64,000 bases of DNA from Flammeovirga pacifica (GTDB lineage Bacteria; Bacteroidota; Bacteroidia; Cytophagales; Flammeovirgaceae): the NCBI RefSeq assembly GCF_000807855.2, contig NZ_JRYR02000001.1, positions 62,001 to 126,000 of the forward strand. The letters run 5' to 3'. Positions within the stretch are counted from its first letter, which is position 1; every line of letters starts with the position of its first letter. The notes below the pieces were generated by a model. That model was not told the origin of the DNA. It searched no databases and saw only the letters and a list, made by a program, of their open reading frames with translations. Positions 7,743 through 16,998 of the stretch are shown here, piece by piece. Made by a program: the position numbers and the translations under genes.

Positions 7743-7799
7743 ATGAAGAGAATAGCATTCACAATATTTACATTATTCATTTTTTCTGTCAACACCTAA
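7743..7799 (+). pseudogene. Orphan signal-peptide fragment
   Basis: Eighteen codons (MKRIAFTIFTLFIFSVNT) with the form of a signal peptide end in a stop. No mature protein follows before the next gene at 7838. It is probably the start of a gene whose body was lost. Confidence 0.35.
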
Positions 7800-7837
7800 T
7801 GTCAGTAAATTGAGATCACTTAAATAGAAATATTAAA

Positions 7838-8401
7838 ATGATAGAATATTTAAACTCTTTTCAACTCTTTACGGATAAAGAGATAAATGAATTTATAAAA
7901 TTAACCCAAACCAGGTTGCTAAAGAAAGGGGATTATTATATGACCCAAAATGAGATTTGTAATTCATTGAGCTTTGTGAAAAGTGGTATTTTCCGTTCAT
8001 TCTATTACTCAAATAATGACGATGAAATAACTTATTGTTTTACATTTCCTGACAATTTATTAATGGCTTATTCTTCATTTATTTCTGAAAATAAATCTGA
8101 AGAAAATATACAGTGTTTGACCGATGCAGAAATAATTTCGATAGCAAAAGAAGATTTACAAACCCTTGCAAAATCCAATAATAATTGGTTGATGTTTTTG
8201 AAAAATATTGCAGAGAAAGAATATGTAGAACTAGAAAAATGGATCTTTAATCATCAAAAAGATAAAGCACAACAGCGCTACTTGGATTTGATAACAAAAC
8301 AGCCCAAGTACATTAAAGAAATACCGCTACATTATATCGCTTCATACCTAGGAATAACCCAAAGGCACTTAAGTAGAATACGTGCCAATATTAATTATTA
8401 G
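7838..8401 (+). CDS. Crp/Fnr family transcriptional regulator
   Basis: A 187-residue protein. Residues 1-110 form a cNMP-binding-type beta roll (LLKKGDYYMTQNEICNSLSFVKSGIFRSFY), lacking the typical cyclic-nucleotide phosphate-binding signature. The C-terminus holds a helix-turn-helix (IPLHYIASYLGITQRHLSRIRANI), typical of the short Bacteroidota Crp/Fnr subfamily. It lies 72 bp upstream of the SDR gene on the same strand, as such regulators often do with the oxidoreductase they control. The effector is unknown. Confidence 0.85.
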   Translation: MIEYLNSFQLFTDKEINEFIKLTQTRLLKKGDYYMTQNEICNSLSFVKSGIFRSFYYSNNDDEITYCFTFPDNLLMAYSSFISENKSEENIQCLTDAEIISIAKEDLQTLAKSNNNWLMFLKNIAEKEYVELEKWIFNHQKDKAQQRYLDLITKQPKYIKEIPLHYIASYLGITQRHLSRIRANINY

Positions 8402-8473
8402 ACAAATGTCCTACTCATAAAATTTCTATAGGTTATAAGTTTGCATAAGATTTAAACATAAATAAATAATCGT

Positions 8474-9076
8474 ATGAAAACAGTAATTTTAATAGGAGCA
8501 AATGGTAAAATGGGACAGGCAGCTTTAACCGGCTTAAGTAAACATAAAGTGATCACAGCGGGACGTTCTGGCTGCGATTATACAGTAGATATTACTAGTG
8601 TCGAATCTTTAAGAAATTTATTTAAAGAGGTGGGTCATTTTGATGCAGTTGTCAATACTGTAGGAGTTTGCGAGTATGCCTCTTTTACAGAAATGACAGA
8701 AAAGCAATGGATGACGACTATTTTAAGTAAGATGATGGGACAAATAAATATTGTTCGCATTGGTCAGGAATATATTGCTGACAATGGTTCTTTTACACTA
8801 ATTACAGGTATTCTAAACATCAAACCAATTCCTTTTGCAATAGCTGATGCGACTACAAGTGGAGCTATAGATACATTTGTGCAGTGTGTTGCCCACGAAA
8901 TGCCAAGAGGGATTCGTGTAAATTCTATTAATCCAACAGTATTAGAAGAAGCTTGGGATGTATATGGCGAAATGATGCCAGGTTTTCAACCTGTTCCCGG
9001 TAGTTTAGTAGGAAAAGCATTTGAACGTTCAGTAGATGGGTTCATTAACGGTCAAGTACTTTACGTTGATGCTTAA
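8474..9076 (+). CDS. Short-chain dehydrogenase-like protein without catalytic residues (Lin1944-like)
   Basis: A 200-residue Rossmann protein with a Gly-rich nucleotide motif (IGANGKMGQAAL, residues 7-18), the NTVG segment and the late RVNSINPTV motif of classical SDRs. Where YxxxK should stand the sequence reads DATTS, and the usual catalytic Ser region reads LITGILN. Classical Tyr/Lys/Ser catalysis is therefore absent, as in the Lin1944-like SDR subgroup. It may bind NAD(P)H as a sensor or use a different chemistry. It follows the Crp/Fnr regulator and ends before a strong convergent hairpin. Confidence 0.8.
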   Translation: MKTVILIGANGKMGQAALTGLSKHKVITAGRSGCDYTVDITSVESLRNLFKEVGHFDAVVNTVGVCEYASFTEMTEKQWMTTILSKMMGQINIVRIGQEYIADNGSFTLITGILNIKPIPFAIADATTSGAIDTFVQCVAHEMPRGIRVNSINPTVLEEAWDVYGEMMPGFQPVPGSLVGKAFERSVDGFINGQVLYVDA

Positions 9077-9128
9077 ATAATTGCAGGTAAAGAAATAGAA
9101 AGATTTTTTATGACCATATATCAATAAC

Positions 9129-9185
9129 AAAGAGGTACTGTTTTAATCATCAAGAACGATTGGATGATTAAAACAGTACCTCTTT
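9129..9185. terminator. Bidirectional hairpin between convergent SDR genes
   Basis: A perfect 23-bp inverted repeat (9129-9151 and 9163-9185) with an 11-base loop. AAAG/CTTT ends supply weak T-tracts on both strands. Confidence 0.8.
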
Positions 9186-9201
9186 AAGTATTTGTGGATA
9201 T

Positions 9202-9933
9202 TTATTGCTGTTGCTTTGTCGCAGCAATCACTATTTCTCTAATATTTACACCTTGAGGTTGATTGAAAGCATACCAAATAGCATTGGCAATATCATCTGG
9301 ATTTAAAACACCTCCCATTTCATTCTTCCAATCTTCATAGCCATCCTTAATTTCTGAAGAAGTAGTATGAGATAAAAGTTCTGTTTCAACAGCTCCAGGG
9401 GCAATAGTTACCATTCTTACATTATCTGCAGCCGCTTCTTCGCGAGCATTTTCAGTAAGTGCATGAACACCGAATTTTGTACCACAATAAGCCGCATGAT
9501 TTCCAAAGGTTTTTCTGCCTGCAATAGAACTGATATTAATAATGGTCCCACCTTGTCTACTTCTCATCTGAGGCAACACAATCTGCATACCATTTAAGAC
9601 ACCCAAAATGTTTACATCAAACATCTTTTTCCATTCTTGAGGATCTTGTGTAGCAACATCTCCCAATAACATCATACCTGCATTATTGATAATGGCTTCT
9701 GTAGGACCATATTTTTCTTCCGCTTCTAAAACAGCTGCTTTAAAAGTAGTATAATCGGTAACATCTACGCCTTTAATCATAGTTTCCGAAAGTTGTAGCT
9801 CTTCCATTTTTGCTACTCTACGTCCTAATAGGAGTAAAGGATGTCCATTTGAAGCAAATAATTTAGCAGTAGCGGCTCCGATACCAGAGCTTGCTCCAGT
9901 GATAACAACGAGGCCTTTTTTGATAGGTTCCAT
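9202..9933 (-). CDS. SDR family NAD(P)-dependent oxidoreductase
   Basis: A 243-residue classical SDR with all signature residues: TGASSGIG for the cofactor (residues 12-19), NNAG, the catalytic Ser in NISSIAG, and YCGTK for Tyr/Lys, followed by IAPGAVET. By type it resembles YdfG-like or 3-hydroxy-acid dehydrogenases; the substrate cannot be told. It is convergent with the Lin1944-like SDR and lies downstream of the ABM-domain gene on the same strand, 120 bp apart. Confidence 0.88.
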   Translation of the reverse strand: MEPIKKGLVVITGASSGIGAATAKLFASNGHPLLLLGRRVAKMEELQLSETMIKGVDVTDYTTFKAAVLEAEEKYGPTEAIINNAGMMLLGDVATQDPQEWKKMFDVNILGVLNGMQIVLPQMRSRQGGTIINISSIAGRKTFGNHAAYCGTKFGVHALTENAREEAAADNVRMVTIAPGAVETELLSHTTSSEIKDGYEDWKNEMGGVLNPDDIANAIWYAFNQPQGVNIREIVIAATKQQQ

Positions 9934-10053
9934 AATGAGTTATTTATAAAATGATATCCAAGCTCTTAGTTTTCGTACAATTTATTATTTAGATAGAACT
10001 TGGAGTAAATAATTTAATATTCTTTTAGTCTGAAACAAAGTGACTTACGTTTT

Positions 10054-10416
10054 TTAGTCGACTATTTTTTTATTTAAGTGATACTGATTACTATCTGATG
10101 GAGCGTTTTCACGATCATTTAAACCGTAGTCTCGAATCACCTGACACACTTTGATATTGAAATTAGAAAAGATATGATCCATCCCTTTTCCTTGTCCTTC
10201 TCTATGTTGAGTTTGATTACGCCATTGTTTTATCGCTTCTTCATTTTCCCAATAAGATAAGGATAGCACTTTGCCTGGTGTTTGTAAACTTTCAAATCGT
10301 TCAATAGAAATAAAGCCATCAATTGTAGACAATAAAGGTTTCAATTCTTTGGCAATATCTAGGTATTCTTGCTTGTTTTCTGGTTGAGGGAAAACTTCGA
10401 ATATTACAGCAATCAT
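10054..10416 (-). CDS. ABM-domain (antibiotic biosynthesis monooxygenase-like) protein
   Basis: A 120-residue protein whose first 95 residues form the dimeric alpha/beta-barrel fold pattern of the ABM family: IAVIFEVFPQPENKQEYL, then GFISIERFES, then LSLSYWENEEAIKQWR. The C-terminal 20 residues are a polar extension. Such small proteins range from quinol monooxygenases to heme-degrading enzymes and some have no known activity; the conserved HR after WRNQTQ is typical. It lies upstream of the SDR gene and may share its transcript. Confidence 0.82.
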   Translation of the reverse strand: MIAVIFEVFPQPENKQEYLDIAKELKPLLSTIDGFISIERFESLQTPGKVLSLSYWENEEAIKQWRNQTQHREGQGKGMDHIFSNFNIKVCQVIRDYGLNDRENAPSDSNQYHLNKKIVD

Positions 10417-10515
10417 TTTTTTTGGTTAGTTAAGTTTTTTACTGCGGCAAAATTACATCAAATTCACAATGTTTAGATAGATAGTTTTTAATTATTAACG
10501 ATACAATGGATATAA

Positions 10516-10554
10516 AAAAAACGTTCTCCAATATAGAATTGGAGAACGTTTTTT
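10516..10554 (-). terminator. Rho-independent terminator
   Basis: A 17-bp perfect stem (10516-10532 with 10538-10554), including the A/T flanks. It sits below the gene at 10598-11044, and the T-run on the minus strand fits termination of that gene. Confidence 0.85.
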
Positions 10555-10597
10555 GGAGTATATGATAAATCAATTTAAAATGAAATTTATTTTTGTA

Positions 10598-11044
10598 TTA
10601 TAAAACTTCATTTCCTTCTTCATCTACAGGGTAGGGGATGTAAACAAAATTGACAAAATCTTGATCGATCACAAATAAGCAACAAAACTCTTCGGGATCT
10701 TTATAAGACTTTTTAAACTCTTCGTATTTGTCTACAAGAATTAATTCTTTTTGTAAAAATTCTTCAGCATAAGAAATACCATAATTCCACTCTAAGAATT
10801 CTTTTTGTTGTTTCCCAACAATATGTTGTCCTATCTGTAAATCTTCTTTAGATACAGGAAAGATGGGATACTTAGAGAAATTTCTTTTTCTAATCTGATA
10901 AGAAGCTTCTTTTAAAACAGAATATACTTTAATAAAATCTTTAGTGATTGTACCAAGGTATTTTCCTTGACTATTTAATTCTGGTGTATTTTGCATAATC
11001 GTATTTCTTTGATCAGGAATTTCTTGAAACCAATTTATTCCCAT
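10598..11044 (-). CDS. Conserved hypothetical protein
   Basis: A 148-residue soluble protein without signal peptide. Its N-terminus (MGINWFQEIPDQRN) leads into a GKYLGTITKDFIKVYSVLKEAS segment, and the C-terminus is acidic and ends in VDEEGNEVL. It contains a CC pair (EFCCLFVID) next to a short hydrophobic strand. No family is recognised. It is monocistronic, with its own terminator downstream. Confidence 0.65.
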   Translation of the reverse strand: MGINWFQEIPDQRNTIMQNTPELNSQGKYLGTITKDFIKVYSVLKEASYQIRKRNFSKYPIFPVSKEDLQIGQHIVGKQQKEFLEWNYGISYAEEFLQKELILVDKYEEFKKSYKDPEEFCCLFVIDQDFVNFVYIPYPVDEEGNEVL

Positions 11045-11146
11045 TACAAAATTCTAAAGTATTCTTCATTTTACAAAACATATGATGAATAACCTCTGAA
11101 TTATCAAGATATATTAAATGATGTAAGGTGAATAAGCGATGAAATC

Positions 11147-13321
11147 TTACTCAATAATAATTTTCTTTATCAATTTATGATCGATCTCTACTAGATAGAA
11201 ACCTGCTTGTAAATTTTGTACCGATACCACTCCATCTGTTTTAAGCTGTTTTTTGATAGCACCAGATAAATCAATAATCTTAACATCAACCAAACTCTCC
11301 AAACCATTAATAGTAAAAGTATTTGTGGCAGGAATAGGGAAAATGGTGATATCATTTAAATCGTCATGAATTGAAGTAACAGCTCTTTCAATTAGTTCAA
11401 TATTTATTTCTTGTTGTCTTAAATCATTTGTTTTAATAGTAAGGAAAGTGGCAGCCTGTTCATTCACTTTTGAGTGGTATTTAATCTCAATACCAAGTGT
11501 TTCTTGAGGTCTTAGAAACGTGATATTTTCATCATATATTAAAGTAAAATCATTGTTATTGATAGCAAGATCATTCAATTCAAGGATATCAGTCCCTTCA
11601 TTTTTTAATTGAATTTTGTAGGAATTAATACTTGTGAAATCAATACTAGCAATAGGATCATCAGATGATAAACTCTTAATTTTAACTTTTGGAATTTCTA
11701 CATTCATTCGTACAGTATAGCTAAAATTGTCTGTAAAAGGCTCGTCTGTTGTGATATTTACTTTCGTATTAAACACCCCTGGAGCCAAAGGTGAAGCAGT
11801 CATTTTAATGATTTTCTTTTCAGAAGGTTCTAAAATTAATGGTAATTCAAATTCTGAAAAGTGGATATCAAAACCATTATTATTTTCTGCTACAATAGCA
11901 TCAATTCTGAGAGGTGCATTCCCTTTGTTTTGTATGACATAATTGTACTCAAAAGGCTGCTCATAATGTAAAGGACCATATTCTTTGATGTCTCCATTCC
12001 AAACCGCTATTGTATTGTCAGTATTGCTCATATAGAAATATGATTTCACCGTACTTCCAATCAATTTTACTTTTTGAATAGGATGCTGATAATCGTTTGA
12101 AGTGACAATGAGAACTTCTTCTAGGTACTGCTCTTTAAGATTTGGTGGGCACATCAACGTGATCATTCCATAACTTCCGATAGCTATTTTATCTTTTGGA
12201 TAATCTACAATGCTAAAAGAGGATTGTTCAGCCTTTTCAAACCCAACACTTTTTACCTCAAGTGGAAGTGTTCCCTCATTTTTGACCAATAAATTGATTG
12301 TTTTCCCTTTATTAATATCTATAAGATCAAAATCTATTGGATAGGAGGTGGATACAATGTTTCCATTGTAATTTAATTCAGCTTCATGAAATTGATGATG
12401 CGCATGAAGTAGCAAACGAAGTTTTTTATTTTGATGACTATCAGATGTGATATCAATTGGAAAAGTCTGTTGGGCATAATTATGACCATTGGGAGAAAAT
12501 ACAAGTTTCACTTTTTGCCTTTCATTGGGGGCTATTGTGCCGTTTGTATAGTCAAATGAGAGCTGATGATATGGGTCGTTGACTTCAATAATATCAGTAA
12601 TATTTAAGGTTTTATTCCCACGGTTTTTGATGTACAAAGAATCAGTAATAATAGCATTGTTTTTTGACGCTGTAAGATCAAATCCAACAGAATGGTGAAA
12701 TTCATTTCCATCAACATCTTCAAAACTAATGGATGCTGCTTCAATAATCGTAGAGAAATTTACTTCAATAGAAGGTTGGTCGATATCTGATGTAAGGAAT
12801 GTTAGTTTAACCTCCTTTGTGCCAATACTATCCGGTGTTAATTGTAATGTGATAATCTGAGATGTTGTAGGAGGAATTGTAATAATTGAGCTACTGTTTT
12901 GAATCTTGTATTCGCTAACATTATTCCCTTCTAATTGGACCCCATTGATGACTAAATCAGCATCACCCTTGTTTTCTATTAAGAAATCAAATGAATGTGT
13001 TTGATAAGGTAAAGCAGACTTTTGAATGTTATTAATATCAGAAAGTACCTTACCATCAATAGATGCTTTTACAATAGGAGATAAGACGTGACCAATCAAT
13101 TTTAATTGATAAGAAGCATTTTGACCTCTTTCCAATTGATGTTGAATAAAAGTTTCAAATGTACCTTTTGAAGTCGCCTTAAAAGTAAAGTTATTATTGT
13201 AGGCTTCTCCATGAATAAACCCTTTTTTATCGCTGTATGAAGAAGTAATGTTATTTGTATTGCCTTTTAATTCTGTTTTGTCTACATACATATATCCTTT
13301 ACCAGTGTTTTCCATTTCCAA
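11147..13321 (-). CDS. Choice-of-anchor D repeat protein with T9SS sorting domain (C-terminal fragment after a frameshift)
   Basis: This 724-codon frame holds repeated ASPM-SPD-2-Hydin/choice-of-anchor D-type Ig-like units (patterns such as IENKGDADLVINGVQLEG, VKNEGTLPLEVKSVGF, IQNKGNAPLRIDAI and LKNEGTDILELNDL). It ends with a T9SS type A sorting domain (IFPIPATNTFTING, then LQAGFYLVEID and KKIIIE). Such proteins are exported across the outer membrane by the type IX system. The frame begins at a TTG without a signal peptide, in the middle of a unit, and continues the preceding frame at 13299-13850. The two are one gene of about 900 codons separated by a one-base shift. Confidence 0.8.
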   Translation of the reverse strand: MEMENTGKGYMYVDKTELKGNTNNITSSYSDKKGFIHGEAYNNNFTFKATSKGTFETFIQHQLERGQNASYQLKLIGHVLSPIVKASIDGKVLSDINNIQKSALPYQTHSFDFLIENKGDADLVINGVQLEGNNVSEYKIQNSSSIITIPPTTSQIITLQLTPDSIGTKEVKLTFLTSDIDQPSIEVNFSTIIEAASISFEDVDGNEFHHSVGFDLTASKNNAIITDSLYIKNRGNKTLNITDIIEVNDPYHQLSFDYTNGTIAPNERQKVKLVFSPNGHNYAQQTFPIDITSDSHQNKKLRLLLHAHHQFHEAELNYNGNIVSTSYPIDFDLIDINKGKTINLLVKNEGTLPLEVKSVGFEKAEQSSFSIVDYPKDKIAIGSYGMITLMCPPNLKEQYLEEVLIVTSNDYQHPIQKVKLIGSTVKSYFYMSNTDNTIAVWNGDIKEYGPLHYEQPFEYNYVIQNKGNAPLRIDAIVAENNNGFDIHFSEFELPLILEPSEKKIIKMTASPLAPGVFNTKVNITTDEPFTDNFSYTVRMNVEIPKVKIKSLSSDDPIASIDFTSINSYKIQLKNEGTDILELNDLAINNNDFTLIYDENITFLRPQETLGIEIKYHSKVNEQAATFLTIKTNDLRQQEINIELIERAVTSIHDDLNDITIFPIPATNTFTINGLESLVDVKIIDLSGAIKKQLKTDGVVSVQNLQAGFYLVEIDHKLIKKIIIE

Positions 13322-13850
13322 TGGTAAAGTGAGTTGTTGAACCTATTGTAACATCACCTATATCTATTGTTTGGTTATGGATAGGAAAATCTGAAGACGA
13401 AATGCTCAAATAACCATCATCTTCATTGGTCACAAAATGAAAACTAATAGAAGATTGTGTAGGATCTGACGTTTTAAAAGTGAGCGTATTTTCTTTACGT
13501 AAAATATCAGATGAGGCTGAATAAAAGCATGAAATAAACCCTTTAGTATTCGGAGCAATGCTTAGATCTCCTGATGTTGGGTAATACCCTATTTCATGGC
13601 TACCGTTTGATAGAATATCAGAAATGATTAACTCTTCTGAAGTAGAAGTGTTGTTTAAAATAATAGTGAAATATAAAATAGAAGAACTTATTCCTGGGTT
13701 TCCAAAACTAAGTGTAGCATTGTTATCTACTTTTTGTTCAGCTTGTCCATTAAAAGAAGTTGAAAGATTTAAGCTTCCTTGGCCATAGGTATTGATTGAT
13801 AAAAATAGAAGCTGTACAACGACAGTTAAAGCAATAAAATATTTAATCAT
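13299..13850 (-). CDS. N-terminal part of the frameshifted choice-of-anchor D/T9SS protein
   Basis: The product starts with a signal peptide (MIKYFIALTVVVQLLFLSINTYG) followed by one beta-sandwich unit and the start of a second (IGDVTIGSTTHFTIGN). The frame then runs into GKHW and a stop. In the neighbouring frame ENTGKGYMYVDKTEL continues the expected unit (compare FTIENTG). The break lies at about 13305-13322, in the run GGAAATGGAAAAC, where a single-base change would restore one reading frame. Either the gene is a pseudogene or phase-variable, or the base is a sequence error. Confidence 0.8.
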   Translation of the reverse strand: MIKYFIALTVVVQLLFLSINTYGQGSLNLSTSFNGQAEQKVDNNATLSFGNPGISSSILYFTIILNNTSTSEELIISDILSNGSHEIGYYPTSGDLSIAPNTKGFISCFYSASSDILRKENTLTFKTSDPTQSSISFHFVTNEDDGYLSISSSDFPIHNQTIDIGDVTIGSTTHFTIGNGKHW

Positions 13851-14184
13851 TAGTAATAAAGGGAATAGAGAGGTGAATAGACGTATTTATAATTTAGTGA
13901 TGTAAAATTATTCTATTTATGTAAATTTAACAAAGTAAAAATAGAGGTTTGGCCAATTAATTGATGTGTATTTTTTTATTATTACAGTTTATTATTTCGT
14001 TATTAGTGATAAATCAAAATATAATCATGATATGAGATTCCGGAATAGCAATAAAAAATAGAACCTGATGAACTTTAACAAGCATTTGTAAGCGTCTTAA
14101 ACCGGAGAGGAGAAGTGCATAAAAAAAGGCCTTCCTTTCGGAAGACCTTGCTCTTTAACTGATGAAGTAAGTATGTAGTTTAGT
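13851..14184. other. Intergenic region
   Basis: AT-rich leader of the T9SS protein gene. Apart from the terminator at 14121-14149, only AT-rich sequence is seen. Confidence 0.4.
14121..14149 (-). terminator. Terminator of the GH20 gene
   Basis: AAGGCCTTCC (14126-14135) pairs with GGAAGACCTT (14140-14149) around TTTC with one non-Watson-Crick pair. On the minus strand the stem is followed by a seven-base T-run. Confidence 0.85.
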
Positions 14185-16713
14185 CTATTTGCTTAACTTA
14201 TTGTTCGTTGAAATGAATATTACTCTTCCATGGTTTCCAAACTTATCAAAAGCAGCTACTTGAATAGCACCGTCTAATTGAATAGGTTGTGCATACTCAG
14301 AAGACTTTTCTGTAAGTTCTTCTCCTACTTTTGCATAGCGAATGCTTAAACCTGGATAAGCAATGTTCGCACTCACATAATTGTCTTTAACTTGAACACC
14401 TACTGGAGGGATTCTATAATTTCTACCCCAAGCAGCAAAACGATTGAACTCTCTTTGTCCTAATGCGTTAGCAAAAGTGTTCCACTGTTGGTCTAATTTC
14501 TTTTCGATGACTACGCCTTGTTCTCCACGTTTAACAATAGATTGAGCCCATGCTCTTTCGGCAAGTGCAATCATTTTAGGGTAAATCATGTATTCTAAAC
14601 GATCGATACTTTTTAAAGTCTCTGCCCAAATAGCACCTTGAATACCTTTGATATGCGTTAACCCTTTTGCTGTTAATCGTTCTTTATCTTTCATCTCATC
14701 TACTGTTAATTCTCCGCCTAATCTTAGTTTATGATCAATATCGAAGAAATGTGTAGGTAGATAATTGAAAATGTTTCTGGTATCATTGTAGTCGCCCCAA
14801 TAGAAGCCAGGTTCGTCTATTTCTTTTGTATAAGCCATATCAAAATATAAACTTGATACAGAAGTTAAGATAACGTCATACCCTTGATTGGCTCTTTTGT
14901 ACCCAAAATCTTCCGTACCTACACCCCATGAGTTGTCCCATGCATTTAGTGTTAAGTTTTCAGGCGACATGCCTTCTGCATGATGAAGAATATCATCCCA
15001 CAATTGAAGTTTTACATTATTGTCTTTAGCCATTTTGGCAATCCTAACAGCGTAGTATCCTTTTATTGCTTCTACATCTTTAAGATTGTTTTCTTTCATA
15101 AACTCCTTACAAATTGGAGATTTTTCCCAAACGCCTTTTGCAACTTCATCACCACCAAAGTGGATTGTTTCTAAAGGAATACCAGCTTCTTTGTAAATCG
15201 CTTGAAATTCTGTAATTAAAGCTTCTATAAAGTTGTAAGAAGTTTCTTGGCAAGGACATATGGTGTTATCATCAAAACCTTGTACAGAAGAATACTCAGA
15301 AGTATCATTAGGATCGTTCAATAAATATTTATTGGCTTCGGCATCCGATTTACCTGCTTTCTTTAAATTTTCTGCTCTATACTTCATTGCGTTAATGGCA
15401 ATACGAGCATGTCCCGGGATATCAACTTCTGGAATAATTTCGATGTTTCTTTCCTGAGCAAACTTTAAGATCTCGATGTAATCAGCTTTAGAGTAGTATC
15501 CATTTGATACATCATCAATACCTTTTGCACCAGAACCATAAGAAGGAATTGTTGCATATGGAGAATCAGGATGTTGTCTTTTTGAACCAATCTCAATTAA
15601 TTCAGGAAATTTCTCTAATTCAATTCTCCAACCTTCGTCATCTGTTAAGTGGAAGTGTAAGGTATTCATTTTATAGAATCCCATCACATCAAGAAGATTT
15701 AAAATGGTTTCTTTTGTTTGGAAGTTTCTTGCCACATCAATCATAAAACCTCTGTACCCAAAACGAGGGTAATCTTTAATTAAGGCTGATTTAATGGTAG
15801 TACTTTCTCCTTTTAAAGGTAATAATGCTCTAAGCGATTGAATACCGTAAACAATTCCTTTGTCTGTACCTTGAATAGAAATGTCTTCAGAAGTAATGTT
15901 CAATACATAACCTTCTTCAGAGTTAGGTACGTTCACCTTTTTCTCTATCAGAGCAATGAAATGTTTTGAAGTAGCTTTTTCAACAATTGCCACTTGGTTG
16001 TCAGTCGCTTCTTTAATATATGCTTGTAAAAGCTTTGCTTGTTTATTGGTTTTCGAAGAAGATTGGATTTCTTTGATTGATGTGATATCAATCCCTCCTT
16101 TACCTTCTGTAACTTGAAATGGTGTTGGTAATATCTTTTGAGAAGTATTCAATTCAACTTTTGATAAAGATTTATTTTTATCGAACCTGATGAATTCATC
16201 TTCTACTTCATAAGTATCTGTTTCAGAAATTTTTGCCATTTCTGGTGAGAATTGACCAATTTCTAGAGAAGGAGTATAAAAGTTCTCTTTTCCGTTTTCA
16301 TCAAATACAAAATAGAAACCATTGGCTTGGTCTGTATATTTGATAACAGCACTATTTGTATATAAATCTAGAACTAGACTGTCACCTTTCTGTAAAGCTT
16401 TAAATGATTTAGAAGGCTTTACTTCGAAGAAGTCCCCATTAATTCTTTTAATAATTACTTGGTCGGAAACAGCTTCAACATCAACTTTTGTACATGGCTT
16501 ATTATTAAAATACATAGACCAGTTTTCTCCTGTTAATGTATTATTGCCAATGTTTTTTATAGTTAGTTTAGCAAACGATTCACCTTTTTTATTGACATCG
16601 TTTCCGATTTGTTGCCAATGAATAAGAAGGTCATGTTTATTGTTATCTTTTGTTCCAACACATCCGTTTAGTCCTAGAAAACCTAGTACTAAAAATGTAA
16701 TAAAAATTCTCAT
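14185..16713 (-). CDS. Family 20 beta-N-acetylhexosaminidase lipoprotein
   Basis: This 842-residue protein removes terminal N-acetylhexosamine from chitin-like or glycoprotein oligosaccharides. The ATG at 16713 gives a lipoprotein signal peptide with Cys in FLGLNGC; an ATG 18 bases earlier is less good. An N-terminal CHB_HEX-type carbohydrate-binding domain (WSMYFNNKPC region) is followed by a GH20b domain. The GH20 catalytic barrel then starts near YRGFMIDVARNF, with the Asp-Glu pair in HFGGDEV (around residue 520). The C-terminal beta domain is of chitobiase type. The usual size for this type is about 750-880, so it is complete. Monocistronic; probably on the cell surface or in the periplasm. 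Confidence 0.93.
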   Translation of the reverse strand: MRIFITFLVLGFLGLNGCVGTKDNNKHDLLIHWQQIGNDVNKKGESFAKLTIKNIGNNTLTGENWSMYFNNKPCTKVDVEAVSDQVIIKRINGDFFEVKPSKSFKALQKGDSLVLDLYTNSAVIKYTDQANGFYFVFDENGKENFYTPSLEIGQFSPEMAKISETDTYEVEDEFIRFDKNKSLSKVELNTSQKILPTPFQVTEGKGGIDITSIKEIQSSSKTNKQAKLLQAYIKEATDNQVAIVEKATSKHFIALIEKKVNVPNSEEGYVLNITSEDISIQGTDKGIVYGIQSLRALLPLKGESTTIKSALIKDYPRFGYRGFMIDVARNFQTKETILNLLDVMGFYKMNTLHFHLTDDEGWRIELEKFPELIEIGSKRQHPDSPYATIPSYGSGAKGIDDVSNGYYSKADYIEILKFAQERNIEIIPEVDIPGHARIAINAMKYRAENLKKAGKSDAEANKYLLNDPNDTSEYSSVQGFDDNTICPCQETSYNFIEALITEFQAIYKEAGIPLETIHFGGDEVAKGVWEKSPICKEFMKENNLKDVEAIKGYYAVRIAKMAKDNNVKLQLWDDILHHAEGMSPENLTLNAWDNSWGVGTEDFGYKRANQGYDVILTSVSSLYFDMAYTKEIDEPGFYWGDYNDTRNIFNYLPTHFFDIDHKLRLGGELTVDEMKDKERLTAKGLTHIKGIQGAIWAETLKSIDRLEYMIYPKMIALAERAWAQSIVKRGEQGVVIEKKLDQQWNTFANALGQREFNRFAAWGRNYRIPPVGVQVKDNYVSANIAYPGLSIRYAKVGEELTEKSSEYAQPIQLDGAIQVAAFDKFGNHGRVIFISTNNKLSK

Positions 16714-16998
16714 ATGATTAGGATAGACCATTGATGATCAAATTATTTATTTTTCTAAAAGCAATCTACTTTTTAATAAGTGTATAATGAAAACTTTTAG
16801 ATAACCGGTGAGTTTTTTCCGTTAAACGACAAGAAAAGCGGCGTAAACTGTAATAGGTTAAATTATAGCCGAAAATATACAATAATGTTGCTAAATTTTT
16901 TGCAATAAATAATTTTTAATCAATCCAGTATTGTAGATAAAAGTGATATATTATTTACAAATACATGGTGTTATCAACATCTATTTATCATCATATCA

